Positions 1 to 7,685 of a stretch of 14,710 bases of DNA are shown in pieces. The notes under the pieces were generated by a model that saw nothing but the letters and a program-made list of their open reading frames with translations, was not told where the DNA came from and did not search any database. The stretch comes from CAZTDD01 sp964612675 (GTDB lineage Bacteria > Hinthialibacterota > Hinthialibacteria > Hinthialibacterales > JAKPRU01), in NCBI GenBank assembly GCA_964612675.1, contig CAZTDD010000154.1, positions 1-14,710 of the forward strand, in the 5' to 3' direction. Position numbers and translations under genes: made by a program. Position 1 is the stretch's first letter; every line of letters starts with the position of its first letter.

Positions 1-23
1 TAGAACCCCCGGCAAATTGCCTA

Positions 24-53
24 TTGACTACAATCCTCTTACCACTGCATAAT
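24..53 (+). promoter_or_regulatory. candidate sigma70 promoter of the sensor kinase gene
   Basis: TTGACT (24-29) and CATAAT (48-53) are separated by 18 bases, and each matches five of six consensus positions. A TG pair directly precedes the -10 hexamer. A start near base 60 would give a leader of about 120 bases before the kinase ATG at 180. This is read from the sequence only, without transcript evidence. Confidence 0.55.
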
Positions 54-109
54 ACACGTGCAGTCAAATCCAGCTTGGGAAACTGTGTCGGGTTCCCATG
101 GGTGTGAAG

Positions 110-168
110 AAACGTAAACGCTCTCCGTCTCCGCGAAAGCGGATAGAGTCAGAGCGTCCAAACGTAAA
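110..168 (+). promoter_or_regulatory. structured 5' leader: nested hairpin flanked by 9-base direct repeats
   Basis: An inner stem TCCGC-GAAA-GCGGA (130-143) closes on a GNRA-type tetraloop. An outer six-pair stem, CGCTCT (119-124) with AGAGCG (151-156), encloses it. The whole hairpin is bracketed by two perfect copies of AAACGTAAA (110-118 and 160-168). It lies between the candidate promoter and the kinase start, so it would be in the mRNA leader. A role in mRNA stability, protein binding or translation control is inference. Confidence 0.4.
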
Positions 169-179
169 GAAAGAGAGCC

Positions 180-3100
180 ATGAGTGTCTTGAGAAAAATG
201 GGATTAAGAGTACCGCCCGCGATGAGAATTGCGGAATCGCTGTTTGTTGTACTGTTTATTGTCCCTGTAATCTGTTCCCCCGCAGGAGGCCATATTCCGT
301 CGCAGGACGTAGATGTCAGAGCTTTTAATAAGAAGGACGGTCTCCCTCATGAAGTAGTGCGCGATGTAGTTGAAGGCCCGGATGGTTCGATTTGGTTCGC
401 TACATGGGGAGGAGGAGTCACCTGCTGTAACGGACAGGAATGGCGGACGTTCGACGAGACAGACGGCGTTCCGAATAACGCGGTTCGCTGCCTTCTTGTC
501 AACAGAAATGAGCAGTTCTGGATAGGAACTCGCGAAGGAATTGGATTTTACAACGGACAGAACTGGATCGCCGTAGAACCGGACATCCCGGGACTTGCGA
601 CTCCATCCGTATTCTGCCTTCTGGAACGCAGCGACGGCAGCGTCTGGTTCGGGTGCGAAAATGAGACGATTCTCCAATGGTCTCCGGCATCTCTCCCGGA
701 ATCGACTGCCCTGGCGGAAACAGCAAGCCCCGAGAAGGGCACATGGTCGGTCGTCCTGAGTGCCGGCCAAGACATTCCACATAATGTCCGTGATATGATC
801 GAAATGGACAATGGAGAGGTCTGGGTCGGTCTGGACAAGAAAGGCATAATCGCCTGGAATGGAGAGTCTTGGTACTCCCCCCTCAAACTCAGCGACCCCA
901 ATCAGAAAGTCTACTCACTCTGCAAAACCCCGGGAGGCATTGTCTGGGCGGCTGGTGGTTCGAACCTGCACCAATTCGGCGGCGAAACCTGGCGATTACT
1001 GGAAGAGACTTCGACGGATGCCGTCTGCATCGATTCTTCACTATCCGGAGATCTTTATGTCGGTACACGAGAAGGACTCTGCATTCATGAGGGAGCAGAA
1101 TGGCTGAGTGTGGAACTCGGTACGCAAATACCCTACCCACGAGTGGAATGCGTGAAGTGCTTCGACGACGGAACAGTCTGGGTGGGAACGGAGAATGGAG
1201 CCTATCGTGTAACCCCGCGTCCCTGGACCACCTACACACAAACCATCGACGGCATCGAACTGATTGGAAGGTATTTCTATGCAGACCCGCAAACACCCCC
1301 TCTGACGGTGGACCGACTCGAGCGGTTGGTTCAGTTCGACGGGGAGGAGTGGCGACCGATTGCCTCTCTGGCGGAGGCCGATGTCAAAGCCGGTGAAATT
1401 ACACGACCGGTAAACGGCCGGATATGGATTCGAGCGGTTGACTGTGTGATTCAGTTCTCTCTCCTCAAGCACGAGGTTCTTCGGAAAGTGGCGCTCCCGC
1501 AGAACCTGTTGGCGACTCGACTTTTTCAGTCTCGTGAAGGCGACATCTATCTCCTCAGCAAAACCGGGATCTATCAGATGGTCGGGGATTCCTGGGAACC
1601 GCGTCCCAAAACCTCTGCATACAACCGAACGGAAGCCTACGGCATGCAGGAAGACAAACACGGCCGGCTGTGGGTGGAACTCGAGGATCGCGTAGAGTGT
1701 TGGATCGGAGATCGGATCGAAGTATTCTTCCCCCGAGAAGAGCGCACCCCCACAAACAGGATATGCGCTATCGCCTGTGGAGATGACGGAACCATGTGGT
1801 TTGGTACGAATGGATCGGGGGTGATTTCCTGGGACGGAGAGACTTTCCGTCGTCACACAACAAAGGACGGAATTCTCAGCGATGTGGTCATTCCTCTCTA
1901 CGAGGATTCTCGCGGTGTGCTGTGGGCGGGTACAAACTACATGGGGCTCTCATCGTACCAGGACAAACAATGGGTCACATTCGCATTCGAGGAAGGGCTA
2001 AAAGGCCGTGGAGCAATGGCCATCGGTGAGTATCCCGCCGGAACGGTCTGGATTGGCGTTGGCCCGGTTGGTGCGGCTCGTTACACGCCTCGCAGAGGAA
2101 ACCCCGATACATTCATTCATGAGTCTCCCTTCACGATTCCCTCCGGCGAGCAGGGAGTCTTCACATTTGCGGGCCGGGATAAATGGAAACTGTCCAGGAA
2201 AGAAGATCTTGTTTTCTCGTGGCGCATCTACCCCAAAGGAGAGAAGCCGAACGACTTCGATTGGTCTCCGTTCAGCAGCCAAACTGCGCTGAACAGCCCT
2301 CCTCTCGAATCAGGAAACTACACCTTTGAGGTTCGGACGGCGGATATTGACAGGAATGTCGACCCGACACCGGCGCGAATCAATTTCGAGGTATTACTTC
2401 CGATCTGGCGGACACCTCAGTTTCTAGCCGTGGCCCTGATTGCCGGTGTAGCGGCCCTTCTCCTCTCACAGAAACACATTGCTCTCGGAAGGTCGGAGAA
2501 AAAATACCGCGACCTGGTGGAGTCGATCAACGATGTGATTTACATCACGGATCGGAGTGCTCACCTCGATTATGTAAGTCCCGCAATTCACTCGTACGCA
2601 GGCTATTCGCCGAGCGAATTGATCGGTAAGATCGGTTTCGATTACATACACGCCGAAGATGTCGCCCAAGTGAAGGATCGATTCCATAAGATTCTCGCCG
2701 GAGAAACACTGACTCACGAGTATCGAATCCGGACAAAGGACGGTCAGGTGCGATGGATGCATGATTCCTGCCGCCCGCATATTGTCCGGGACCAGGTGAT
2801 CGGGGTTGCCGGGGTCTTGACAGATATTCATGCTCGGAAAAAGGCCGAGCAAGCGCTTCAAGAGGCAAACGCCGAACTGGAGCAGCGTGTAAAAATGCGC
2901 ACGAGGGAACTAGAGGAAGCGAACCGCGTTCTCCAGCAGCAGATCATCGAGAGACAAAGAGCCGAGGAAGACCTTCGGAAAAGTAAAGAGGCCTTGGAGG
3001 AAAGCGAGAAACGATTCCGCGGCATCGTCGAGACCACCAGCGCAGGGTACTGCCATATTGACGCAGAGGGATTGTTCCGATATGTGAATGACTCCTGGCT

Positions 3101-4442
3101 AAAGATGCACAAATACTCATCCAGAGATGAAGTGATCGGCAAACACAACTCGATCGTGGACCTGCCCGAAGAGAAAAAAACGATCGAAAACCGAGTCAAA
3201 GAGATATTGGAAAAAGGAATAGTGATGAGTGGAGAAGCCAGGCGCTTCTGCAAGGACGGTTCGATCGGCCATCACATCTTCTCCGCCAACCCGGTCACGC
3301 GCGACGGCAGAGTCGTTGGAATCGATGGATTCCTGATCGATACTACCGAACGTCGCCGCGCCGAAGCGGCCCTCGAACAAAGCGAAGAACGATTTCGCGC
3401 CCAGTACAAGGCGATTCCTGTTCCCACATACACCTGGAAGGGTACGGGAGATGATTTGATTCTGGTGGATTACAATCACGCGGCGGAAGGGATCACGGAA
3501 GGAAAAATCGCCGACTACATCGGAATCACTGCGACGGAGTTATACGGAACGTCCAGTCCGGACATCGTTGAGAAACTCATGCGCTGCTATACAACGCATG
3601 AGAAAATCCAAGAAGAGATTCGATACAGATATCAGTCCACAAACCAGGAAAAATATCTTGCCGTTACGTATGTATTCGTACCGCCGGATCTTGTGGTGGC
3701 TCACACAGAGGACGTTACCGAAAGAAGAGAAGCGGAAGAACATATCCATGCCCTTACCCATCAGCTGATGAAGAGCCAAGAAAGCGAACGCCAGAGAATC
3801 TCTCGCGATCTTCATGACAACGTCGCACAAGATCTCTCAATCGTCAAAATCCGACTCGACACATTATTCAACAATCACGTGCAACTACCGCAAGAAATAA
3901 AGGAAGATACGGAAGAGTTGTCGGAGACTTTGCACAGATCGATTATGGCCGTGCGCGATCTCTCGTACCATCTCCGCCCCTCGGGGCTTGACCAATTAGG
4001 ATTAATACCTACTTTGCACCAGTTTTGTGGAGAATTCTCCGCCCACAGCGCAATCGCCGTGGACTTCTACTCCGCCGGCATCGAGTATCTAGATATCGAT
4101 TTCGATACGAAGATCAATATTTACCGCTTGATACAGGAAGCTCTCAACAACACGCGGCGCCATGCCGAAGCAAAGCAGGTCGTAATTCGGCTGGTCGCAT
4201 CGTATCCCAAAATCATTCTCCGTATCGAAGACAATGGGAGAGGTTTCGATGTGCAATCGCGGCTGAATGCAGCCTCTCGCGAAAAACGTATGGGTCTCCG
4301 GAGCATGGAGGAGAGGGTCAATCTGCTCGAAGGCAAAATGCGAATCCGGTCCAGTCCGGGAGAAGGCACGAAGATACTCATCGAAGTGCCTTACAGGGAG
4401 GAATATGATGCAGAAAAAGAAAACTCTGTTGATCGTCGATGA
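180..4442 (+). CDS. beta-propeller/Y_Y_Y/PAS sensor histidine kinase (HisKA_3, NarX/DesK-like class)
   Basis: This is a membrane sensor that should autophosphorylate and pass phosphate to a NarL-type regulator. Residues 1-35 form a signal peptide (hydrophobic core about 21-32). Residues 44-640 carry about 13 two-component-propeller motifs of the [IVLMF]W[FVIA]G[TV] type (such as 71-74, 113-117, 539-543), enough for about two periplasmic propellers. A Y_Y_Y-like domain spans about 665-738 and a membrane helix about 748-763. PAS domains follow at about 775-890 and 945-1060, joined by a coiled coil (890-945), with a degenerate third at about 1070-1185. The HisKA_3 motif ISRDLHDN puts the phospho-acceptor at His1212. 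HATPase shows an N box at 1320-1324 and DNGRGF at 1351-1356; the first Gly of the next box is Arg (RMGLRSM). No receiver is fused. Its last 35 bases overlap the next regulator, suggesting translational coupling. ATG 180 follows a purine-rich AAAGAGAG; Met15 would also give a good signal peptide. The ligand is unknown. Confidence 0.93.
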   Translation: MSVLRKMGLRVPPAMRIAESLFVVLFIVPVICSPAGGHIPSQDVDVRAFNKKDGLPHEVVRDVVEGPDGSIWFATWGGGVTCCNGQEWRTFDETDGVPNNAVRCLLVNRNEQFWIGTREGIGFYNGQNWIAVEPDIPGLATPSVFCLLERSDGSVWFGCENETILQWSPASLPESTALAETASPEKGTWSVVLSAGQDIPHNVRDMIEMDNGEVWVGLDKKGIIAWNGESWYSPLKLSDPNQKVYSLCKTPGGIVWAAGGSNLHQFGGETWRLLEETSTDAVCIDSSLSGDLYVGTREGLCIHEGAEWLSVELGTQIPYPRVECVKCFDDGTVWVGTENGAYRVTPRPWTTYTQTIDGIELIGRYFYADPQTPPLTVDRLERLVQFDGEEWRPIASLAEADVKAGEITRPVNGRIWIRAVDCVIQFSLLKHEVLRKVALPQNLLATRLFQSREGDIYLLSKTGIYQMVGDSWEPRPKTSAYNRTEAYGMQEDKHGRLWVELEDRVECWIGDRIEVFFPREERTPTNRICAIACGDDGTMWFGTNGSGVISWDGETFRRHTTKDGILSDVVIPLYEDSRGVLWAGTNYMGLSSYQDKQWVTFAFEEGLKGRGAMAIGEYPAGTVWIGVGPVGAARYTPRRGNPDTFIHESPFTIPSGEQGVFTFAGRDKWKLSRKEDLVFSWRIYPKGEKPNDFDWSPFSSQTALNSPPLESGNYTFEVRTADIDRNVDPTPARINFEVLLPIWRTPQFLAVALIAGVAALLLSQKHIALGRSEKKYRDLVESINDVIYITDRSAHLDYVSPAIHSYAGYSPSELIGKIGFDYIHAEDVAQVKDRFHKILAGETLTHEYRIRTKDGQVRWMHDSCRPHIVRDQVIGVAGVLTDIHARKKAEQALQEANAELEQRVKMRTRELEEANRVLQQQIIERQRAEEDLRKSKEALEESEKRFRGIVETTSAGYCHIDAEGLFRYVNDSWLKMHKYSSRDEVIGKHNSIVDLPEEKKTIENRVKEILEKGIVMSGEARRFCKDGSIGHHIFSANPVTRDGRVVGIDGFLIDTTERRRAEAALEQSEERFRAQYKAIPVPTYTWKGTGDDLILVDYNHAAEGITEGKIADYIGITATELYGTSSPDIVEKLMRCYTTHEKIQEEIRYRYQSTNQEKYLAVTYVFVPPDLVVAHTEDVTERREAEEHIHALTHQLMKSQESERQRISRDLHDNVAQDLSIVKIRLDTLFNNHVQLPQEIKEDTEELSETLHRSIMAVRDLSYHLRPSGLDQLGLIPTLHQFCGEFSAHSAIAVDFYSAGIEYLDIDFDTKINIYRLIQEALNNTRRHAEAKQVVIRLVASYPKIILRIEDNGRGFDVQSRLNAASREKRMGLRSMEERVNLLEGKMRIRSSPGEGTKILIEVPYREEYDAEKENSVDRR

Positions 4443-5085
4443 CCACGCACTGTTTCGTGAAGGACTCCGCATTGTTTTAGAAAAAGACCGCGGATTCGAA
4501 GTGATCGGCGAGGCGAGTACAGCGGAAGAAGCGTTGGAGTTGGTTCAAAAACATCTACCGGAAATCAGCGTCGTAGACATCTCTCTTCCCGACAAAAGCG
4601 GTATTCATCTGACTCGGGAAATCTCACGGCTGCAGCCTGAAGCAAAGGTCATCATTGTCAGTATGCATTCAAAAATCGACTATGTTCTCGCATCCTTTAA
4701 AGCCGGCGCCAAAGGATACGTGCTGAAAGACTCTTCACCGAATCGGCTTCTAGAAGGTCTCCAGACGGTCGCGGCTGGAGAGTACTTCGTTGACAGTTCC
4801 CTGTCGTTCGAGATGGTTCAAAGCCTGATGAACAGCTCCAACGGGGACAAGCAAGCCGCCGACCCGGCATACAGCACACTCAGCCAGCGCGAACAGGAAA
4901 TGCTCCGCCTGTTCGCCGAAGGCATGACCGCCAACGAAATCGCTGACTCCTTGTCCGTGAGCCGAAAGACGGTCGAAAACCATCGAAACCACATCATGAA
5001 AAAACTGGGGGCCGACTCGACAATCGACCTCATTCGATATGCCACCAAACTCGGTCTGGTCGACGTCACACTCTGGAGGACATGA
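4408..5085 (+). CDS. NarL/FixJ-type response regulator (REC + LuxR HTH), first copy
   Basis: This is a DNA-binding response regulator of 225 residues. The receiver has the acidic pair Asp11-Asp12, phospho-acceptor Asp57 (VVDISLPD), Ser85 and Lys107 (VLKDS). The LuxR-type helix-turn-helix is at about 157-200, with LSQREQEMLRL and SRKTVENHRNHI. I start at ATG 4408 because GGAGG (4397-4401) sits six bases upstream; the ATG at 4405 is only three bases away. The reading frame continues further upstream, but that part only shadows the kinase. The gene overlaps the kinase by 35 bases, so it is very likely the cognate partner. It shares about 111 of 225 positions, ungapped, with the regulator at 5345-6022, which points to duplication. 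Its target genes cannot be read from the sequence. Confidence 0.93.
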   Translation: MQKKKTLLIVDDHALFREGLRIVLEKDRGFEVIGEASTAEEALELVQKHLPEISVVDISLPDKSGIHLTREISRLQPEAKVIIVSMHSKIDYVLASFKAGAKGYVLKDSSPNRLLEGLQTVAAGEYFVDSSLSFEMVQSLMNSSNGDKQAADPAYSTLSQREQEMLRLFAEGMTANEIADSLSVSRKTVENHRNHIMKKLGADSTIDLIRYATKLGLVDVTLWRT

Positions 5086-5105
5086 AATCGCCCCCACGAT
5101 TCATC

Positions 5106-5130
5106 TCGTCGGCTCACGACGATGCTTTTC
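5106..5130 (+). terminator. possible weak intrinsic terminator after the kinase/regulator pair
   Basis: A perfect six-pair stem, TCGTCG (5106-5111) with CGACGA (5117-5122), has a five-base loop and is followed by TGCTTTTC. It begins about 20 bases after the stop of the first regulator. A second weak hairpin (ATGCTTT 5122-5128 with AAAGCAT 5141-5147) overlaps its end. The T tract is short, so termination is probably partial at best. Confidence 0.4.
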
Positions 5131-5197
5131 ACAATTGATGAAAGCATGTTTCGATAGCGTTGCACAGTCCTCCAGCATACAAGTACCCCCGTAGCCG

Positions 5198-5226
5198 TTG
5201 ACATTTGTCGCATACACTTCTAAATA
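5198..5226 (+). promoter_or_regulatory. candidate promoter of the second response regulator
   Basis: A perfect -35 TTGACA (5198-5203) is followed after 17 bases by TAAATA (5221-5226), a poor -10 match. A consensus -35 with a weak -10 is often seen at activator-dependent promoters. It lies in the 259-base gap between the two regulators, which also holds the weak hairpins near 5106-5147. I see nothing else in this gap. Confidence 0.45.
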
Positions 5227-5344
5227 GTTTTTTCTGTGTTGAATGAGTCCGTCCCTGATGCAAATAAGCCGTGGGGAATCATGTTTTTCATTTGTCGTAC
5301 GCGGCGAAGGACAAAAACCATAATTGACAGGCGATTGGCAAACA

Positions 5345-6022
5345 ATGCCCGGAAAAACCTCCGTTTTGATCGTTGACGACCACGCTCTTTTTCGCGAGGG
5401 TTTAAAGGCCATCATTGCATCTGACGGACGATTTCGGGTTGTTGCCGAAACGGGCTCCGCTGAACAAGCACTCGAACTTACGGATAAACATCTCCCCAAG
5501 GTCGCGATTCTTGATATCTGCTTACCGGAAAAGAACGGCATCGCACTTTGCCGCGAGATACGAAAGCGCTGGCCGACTGTTGAGATCCTCGTCGTCAGCA
5601 TGCACTCCAAGATCGGCTACATCACAAAAGCCCTGGATGCGGGAGCGAGAGGATACGTCGTCAAAGACTCGACTTCCGATATGCTGCTGAAGGGATTGGA
5701 GGCAGTCTCCAAAGGCGAACTGTTTATCGATCAGAATCTCTCTTACAGTATCCTGAAGGATATTTCGCAGGAGTATCTCCAACAACTTCGCCTCTATGAC
5801 ACGCCTTACGCCAAGCTGACCAGACGGGAGCAGGAAGTTCTTCGCCTGTTGGCTGAAGGCATGACGACGAAAAGTATCGCCGAGCGCCTTTCCATCAGCT
5901 CCAAAACTGTAGAAAACCATCGCGGCCGCCTTCTCGGCAAACTGGGCCTTCGCGGCGAGATTGATCTCGTTCGCTATGCCGCGAAGTTGGGTCTCCTCGA
6001 CCTGGATGGATGGGAAGAATAG
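5345..6022 (+). CDS. NarL/FixJ-type response regulator (REC + LuxR HTH), second copy
   Basis: This 225-residue regulator has the same length as the one at 4408-5085 and aligns with it without gaps at about 49% identity. The receiver keeps Asp11-Asp12, phospho-acceptor Asp57 (ILDICLPE), Ser85 and Lys107. The LuxR helix-turn-helix is at about 157-200 (LTRREQEVLRL, SSKTVENHRGRL). The linker (about 131-155) is the most diverged part. I chose ATG 5345 because it lines up with the start of its paralogue; an in-frame TTG at 5324 would add seven residues, and neither start has a well-placed ribosome site. It has its own candidate promoter and no second kinase nearby. It may be phosphorylated by the same kinase or by one encoded elsewhere. 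Confidence 0.92.
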   Translation: MPGKTSVLIVDDHALFREGLKAIIASDGRFRVVAETGSAEQALELTDKHLPKVAILDICLPEKNGIALCREIRKRWPTVEILVVSMHSKIGYITKALDAGARGYVVKDSTSDMLLKGLEAVSKGELFIDQNLSYSILKDISQEYLQQLRLYDTPYAKLTRREQEVLRLLAEGMTTKSIAERLSISSKTVENHRGRLLGKLGLRGEIDLVRYAAKLGLLDLDGWEE

Positions 6023-6106
6023 AGAACTCGTTGCACCCGATTGGGAACATCCACCCACTCTCGGAATTTCTCCTCCCCGCAAACCCACCCGTTTTATTTC
6101 GCTGGA

Positions 6107-6137
6107 TTGAAAGAAACGCTCGACAGCCTCGTATAAG
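6107..6137 (+). promoter_or_regulatory. candidate promoter upstream of the SHOCT-like protein gene
   Basis: TTGAAA (6107-6112) and TATAAG (6132-6137) each match five of six consensus positions, but the 19-base spacer is longer than usual. The gene start is about 160 bases downstream. Support is modest. Confidence 0.33.
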
Positions 6138-6298
6138 AAGGTAGATGCGTGGAAAGAGCATCAAATCAAGATGGTCGCCAACCCCATCCGGCCGGTACCG
6201 GAAAGTCCTTTGTACTGTTTGCGGAATAGACGTCCGATCATCTCATTTCCGCAATACATCCTCGGTGAAACGAAAGAAGTCGAAGAAAGGAAACAACG

Positions 6299-6862
6299 AT
6301 GGTAAAGAAACTGAAGACTCTCATGAAAGTCGGTCTGCTCGTAAGTCTGTTCATGGTTTTCTCGCTCCAGATGGCGTATAAGGTCGCATCCTCGCCGGTC
6401 AGGGGGGATTCCCTACTCCGCATCGAAGCGCACCAGGCGAACGGAGCGGCTGTCGACGTGTCGGTTCCCCTGTCACTCCTCGACTCCGTGTTCGATGTCA
6501 TGCCCGGCGAGATCCGCCGGTTGTGCAACGAACTGCAACTGACGCCGGAGACAATCGTTGCCGAGCTACAGAAGATGGATGGAGAGGATATCGTGTGCGT
6601 AACCGGTCGGGATCATATTCGCGTTTATCTGGCTCCCACCACAGCTGAAACGAGGAGAGACCTCGGGTACGTAAAGGTCCACGTCAAAGAACCCGGCGGT
6701 CACGGAAACGAGATCAATGTTTGTGTCCCTCGCGGGTTAGTTAGTCTTGCGAGTGGAATCGTGAAACAACTCGGTCTTGTGGACAAGTACGTCGACCTTC
6801 CCCCGGAAATCGAGGAGTTGACGCGCCTGCATCCGAGTGAGACTGTTCGTGAGTCGCGATAA
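6299..6862 (+). CDS. membrane-anchored or secreted protein with duplicated SHOCT-like (DUF2089 C-terminal type) motif
   Basis: This is a 187-residue protein with a basic N terminus and one hydrophobic segment (about 10-27), either a signal peptide or an anchor. Two similar beta units follow. The first, about 39-72, runs LLRIEAHQANG...VDVSVPLSLLDSV; the second, about 123-159, runs YVKVHVKEPGG...INVCVPRGLVSL. A stretch at about 96-111 (EDIVCVTGRDHIRVYL) completes the first unit. The pattern of a beta strand, a Gly-rich turn, then V-x-V-x-[VL]P-x-x-L is the one I know from SHOCT-like domains at the C terminus of DUF2089 and related proteins; I assign it from memory. GAAAGGA (6285-6291), seven bases before ATG 6299, supports the start. 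It follows the two regulators on the same strand and could be one of their targets. Its function is unknown. Confidence 0.8.
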   Translation: MVKKLKTLMKVGLLVSLFMVFSLQMAYKVASSPVRGDSLLRIEAHQANGAAVDVSVPLSLLDSVFDVMPGEIRRLCNELQLTPETIVAELQKMDGEDIVCVTGRDHIRVYLAPTTAETRRDLGYVKVHVKEPGGHGNEINVCVPRGLVSLASGIVKQLGLVDKYVDLPPEIEELTRLHPSETVRESR

Positions 6863-6932
6863 AGGATCGTCTCTCGCGCACCGTAAATGTACGTTTCAGA
6901 TTTGCGCAGAAAAGTCGAGCAATGGGAAAGTC

Positions 6933-6945
6933 CGGGAGGCTCCCG
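6933..6945. terminator. short GC hairpin between the SHOCT-like gene and the tRNA
   Basis: CGGGA (6933-6937) pairs with TCCCG (6941-6945) across a three-base loop. It lies downstream of both the + strand gene ending at 6862 and the - strand tRNA, so it could end either transcript. Neither side has a proper T run; the minus side reads GACTTTCCC. The call is weak. Confidence 0.3.
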
Positions 6946-6959
6946 CAACCGAAAGGCCA

Positions 6960-7033
6960 TGGGCAATCCCGGACTTGAACCGGGGACCTCCAGTTTGTGA
7001 TACTGGCGCTCTAACCAGCTGAGCTAATCGCCC
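6960..7033 (-). tRNA. tRNA-Val (anticodon CAC)
   Basis: Read on the minus strand, the gene folds into a complete cloverleaf. The acceptor stem GGGCGAT/ATTGCCC has seven pairs including one G-U. The D arm is GCTC/GAGC. The anticodon stem CCAGT/ACTGG holds the loop ATCACAA. The variable loop is AGGTC, and the T arm is CCCGG/CCGGG around TTCAAGT. Positions 34-36 are CAC, which reads valine GUG codons. The discriminator base is A. CCA is not encoded (TGG follows), so it must be added by a nucleotidyltransferase. Confidence 0.96.
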
Positions 7034-7047
7034 AACAAACATACGAT

Positions 7048-7076
7048 ACCATCGCCACACTCGCTGTTGTTGTCAA
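7048..7076 (-). promoter_or_regulatory. possible tRNA-Val promoter
   Basis: On the minus strand a perfect TTGACA (7076-7071) lies about 40 bases before the tRNA. The hexamer 17 bases further on is GATGGT (7053-7048), a poor -10. An extended -10-like TGG-TATCGT overlaps it but is 22 bases from the -35. The position suits a tRNA promoter, but the -10 is uncertain. Confidence 0.33.
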
Positions 7077-7111
7077 GTCACACCCGTGTACGAACCGTAA
7101 CGTTTGCCCGC

Positions 7112-7627
7112 CTATCGCCGCCATTTCCATTCGCCCCGCCGAGTCCCCAGATGATCGCTGGTTCCCAACCACGAGCCCGTCAATCTGTCTTTCTCCTCGC
7201 CCATCTGAAGGATAAAAACCCCATGGTAATCCGAACCGCGTTGGCTGGACTTCCAACGGCCGCTCACCATCCCTCCCCGCACCAGGCGACCACGCAAAAC
7301 ATACGGTCGATCGACATTCGAAAAACGGCATCGCCCCCAAATCGTGGCGCCGATTCGGTAAAGGCGCAGAATGTCCGGATACCGGTCCGGCTCCTGTCCC
7401 TCTCGTTCACAGGTCCAAACAGTCTCCCACCGACCGCTGATGCCGGCCAAAGGTCCATACAATACCGGCACCTCGAAGATCTCGACAATCCAGACAACGA
7501 CCCGCGGAAGGATGGCTCCTGTCAACAGCAATACCACATCCCGAAGCTCCATGGCCATGAGACAAACAATTCCGAGGATCAAGCAGAAAAGAAAAAGCAA
7601 AAATGGCAAGATTCGCCGTCGAAACAT
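7112..7627 (-). CDS. two-TM, beta-rich protein resembling the Cap15/S_2TMBeta effector domain
   Basis: This is a 171-residue protein with two N-terminal membrane helices (about 6-27 and 29-50) and a soluble beta-rich tail. The tail has repeated aromatic/Gly strand motifs: ISGRWETVW (63-71), LRLYRIGATIWG (87-98), LRGRLVRGGMVSGRW (111-125), GVFILQM (136-142), LTGSWLG (149-155) and GEWKWRR (165-171). This layout matches the 2TM plus beta-strand-rich effector domain of Cap15-type CBASS proteins, where the barrel senses a cyclic nucleotide and the helices act in the inner membrane. The match is from architecture and remembered motif pattern only. I use ATG 7627, where GGAGG lies five bases upstream; the frame is open further upstream without support. 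It follows the 110-residue gene by 58 bases and is last in the pyr cluster. No CD-NTase is in the window, so a non-immune membrane role is equally possible. Confidence 0.72.
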   Translation of the reverse strand: MFRRRILPFLLFLFCLILGIVCLMAMELRDVVLLLTGAILPRVVVWIVEIFEVPVLYGPLAGISGRWETVWTCEREGQEPDRYPDILRLYRIGATIWGRCRFSNVDRPYVLRGRLVRGGMVSGRWKSSQRGSDYHGVFILQMGEEKDRLTGSWLGTSDHLGTRRGEWKWRR

Positions 7628-7685
7628 CTCAACCTCCAGAGCCAGATGACGAGTGATAACCGAAATTCCCGCGGGCAATTCCCGA

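Noticed and set aside
98..328. Basic 76-codon frame overlapping the kinase start
   Set aside because: No good ribosome site; it runs 149 bases into the kinase in another frame, and its basic composition reflects the purine-rich leader.
1041..1856. 271-codon minus-strand open frame inside the kinase gene
   Set aside because: It is antisense to well-defined propeller motifs, has no family features, and is explained by codon bias of the + strand gene.
4267..4407. N-terminal extension of the first response regulator
   Set aside because: It only shadows the kinase C terminus; GGAGG and alignment to the second regulator place the start at 4408.
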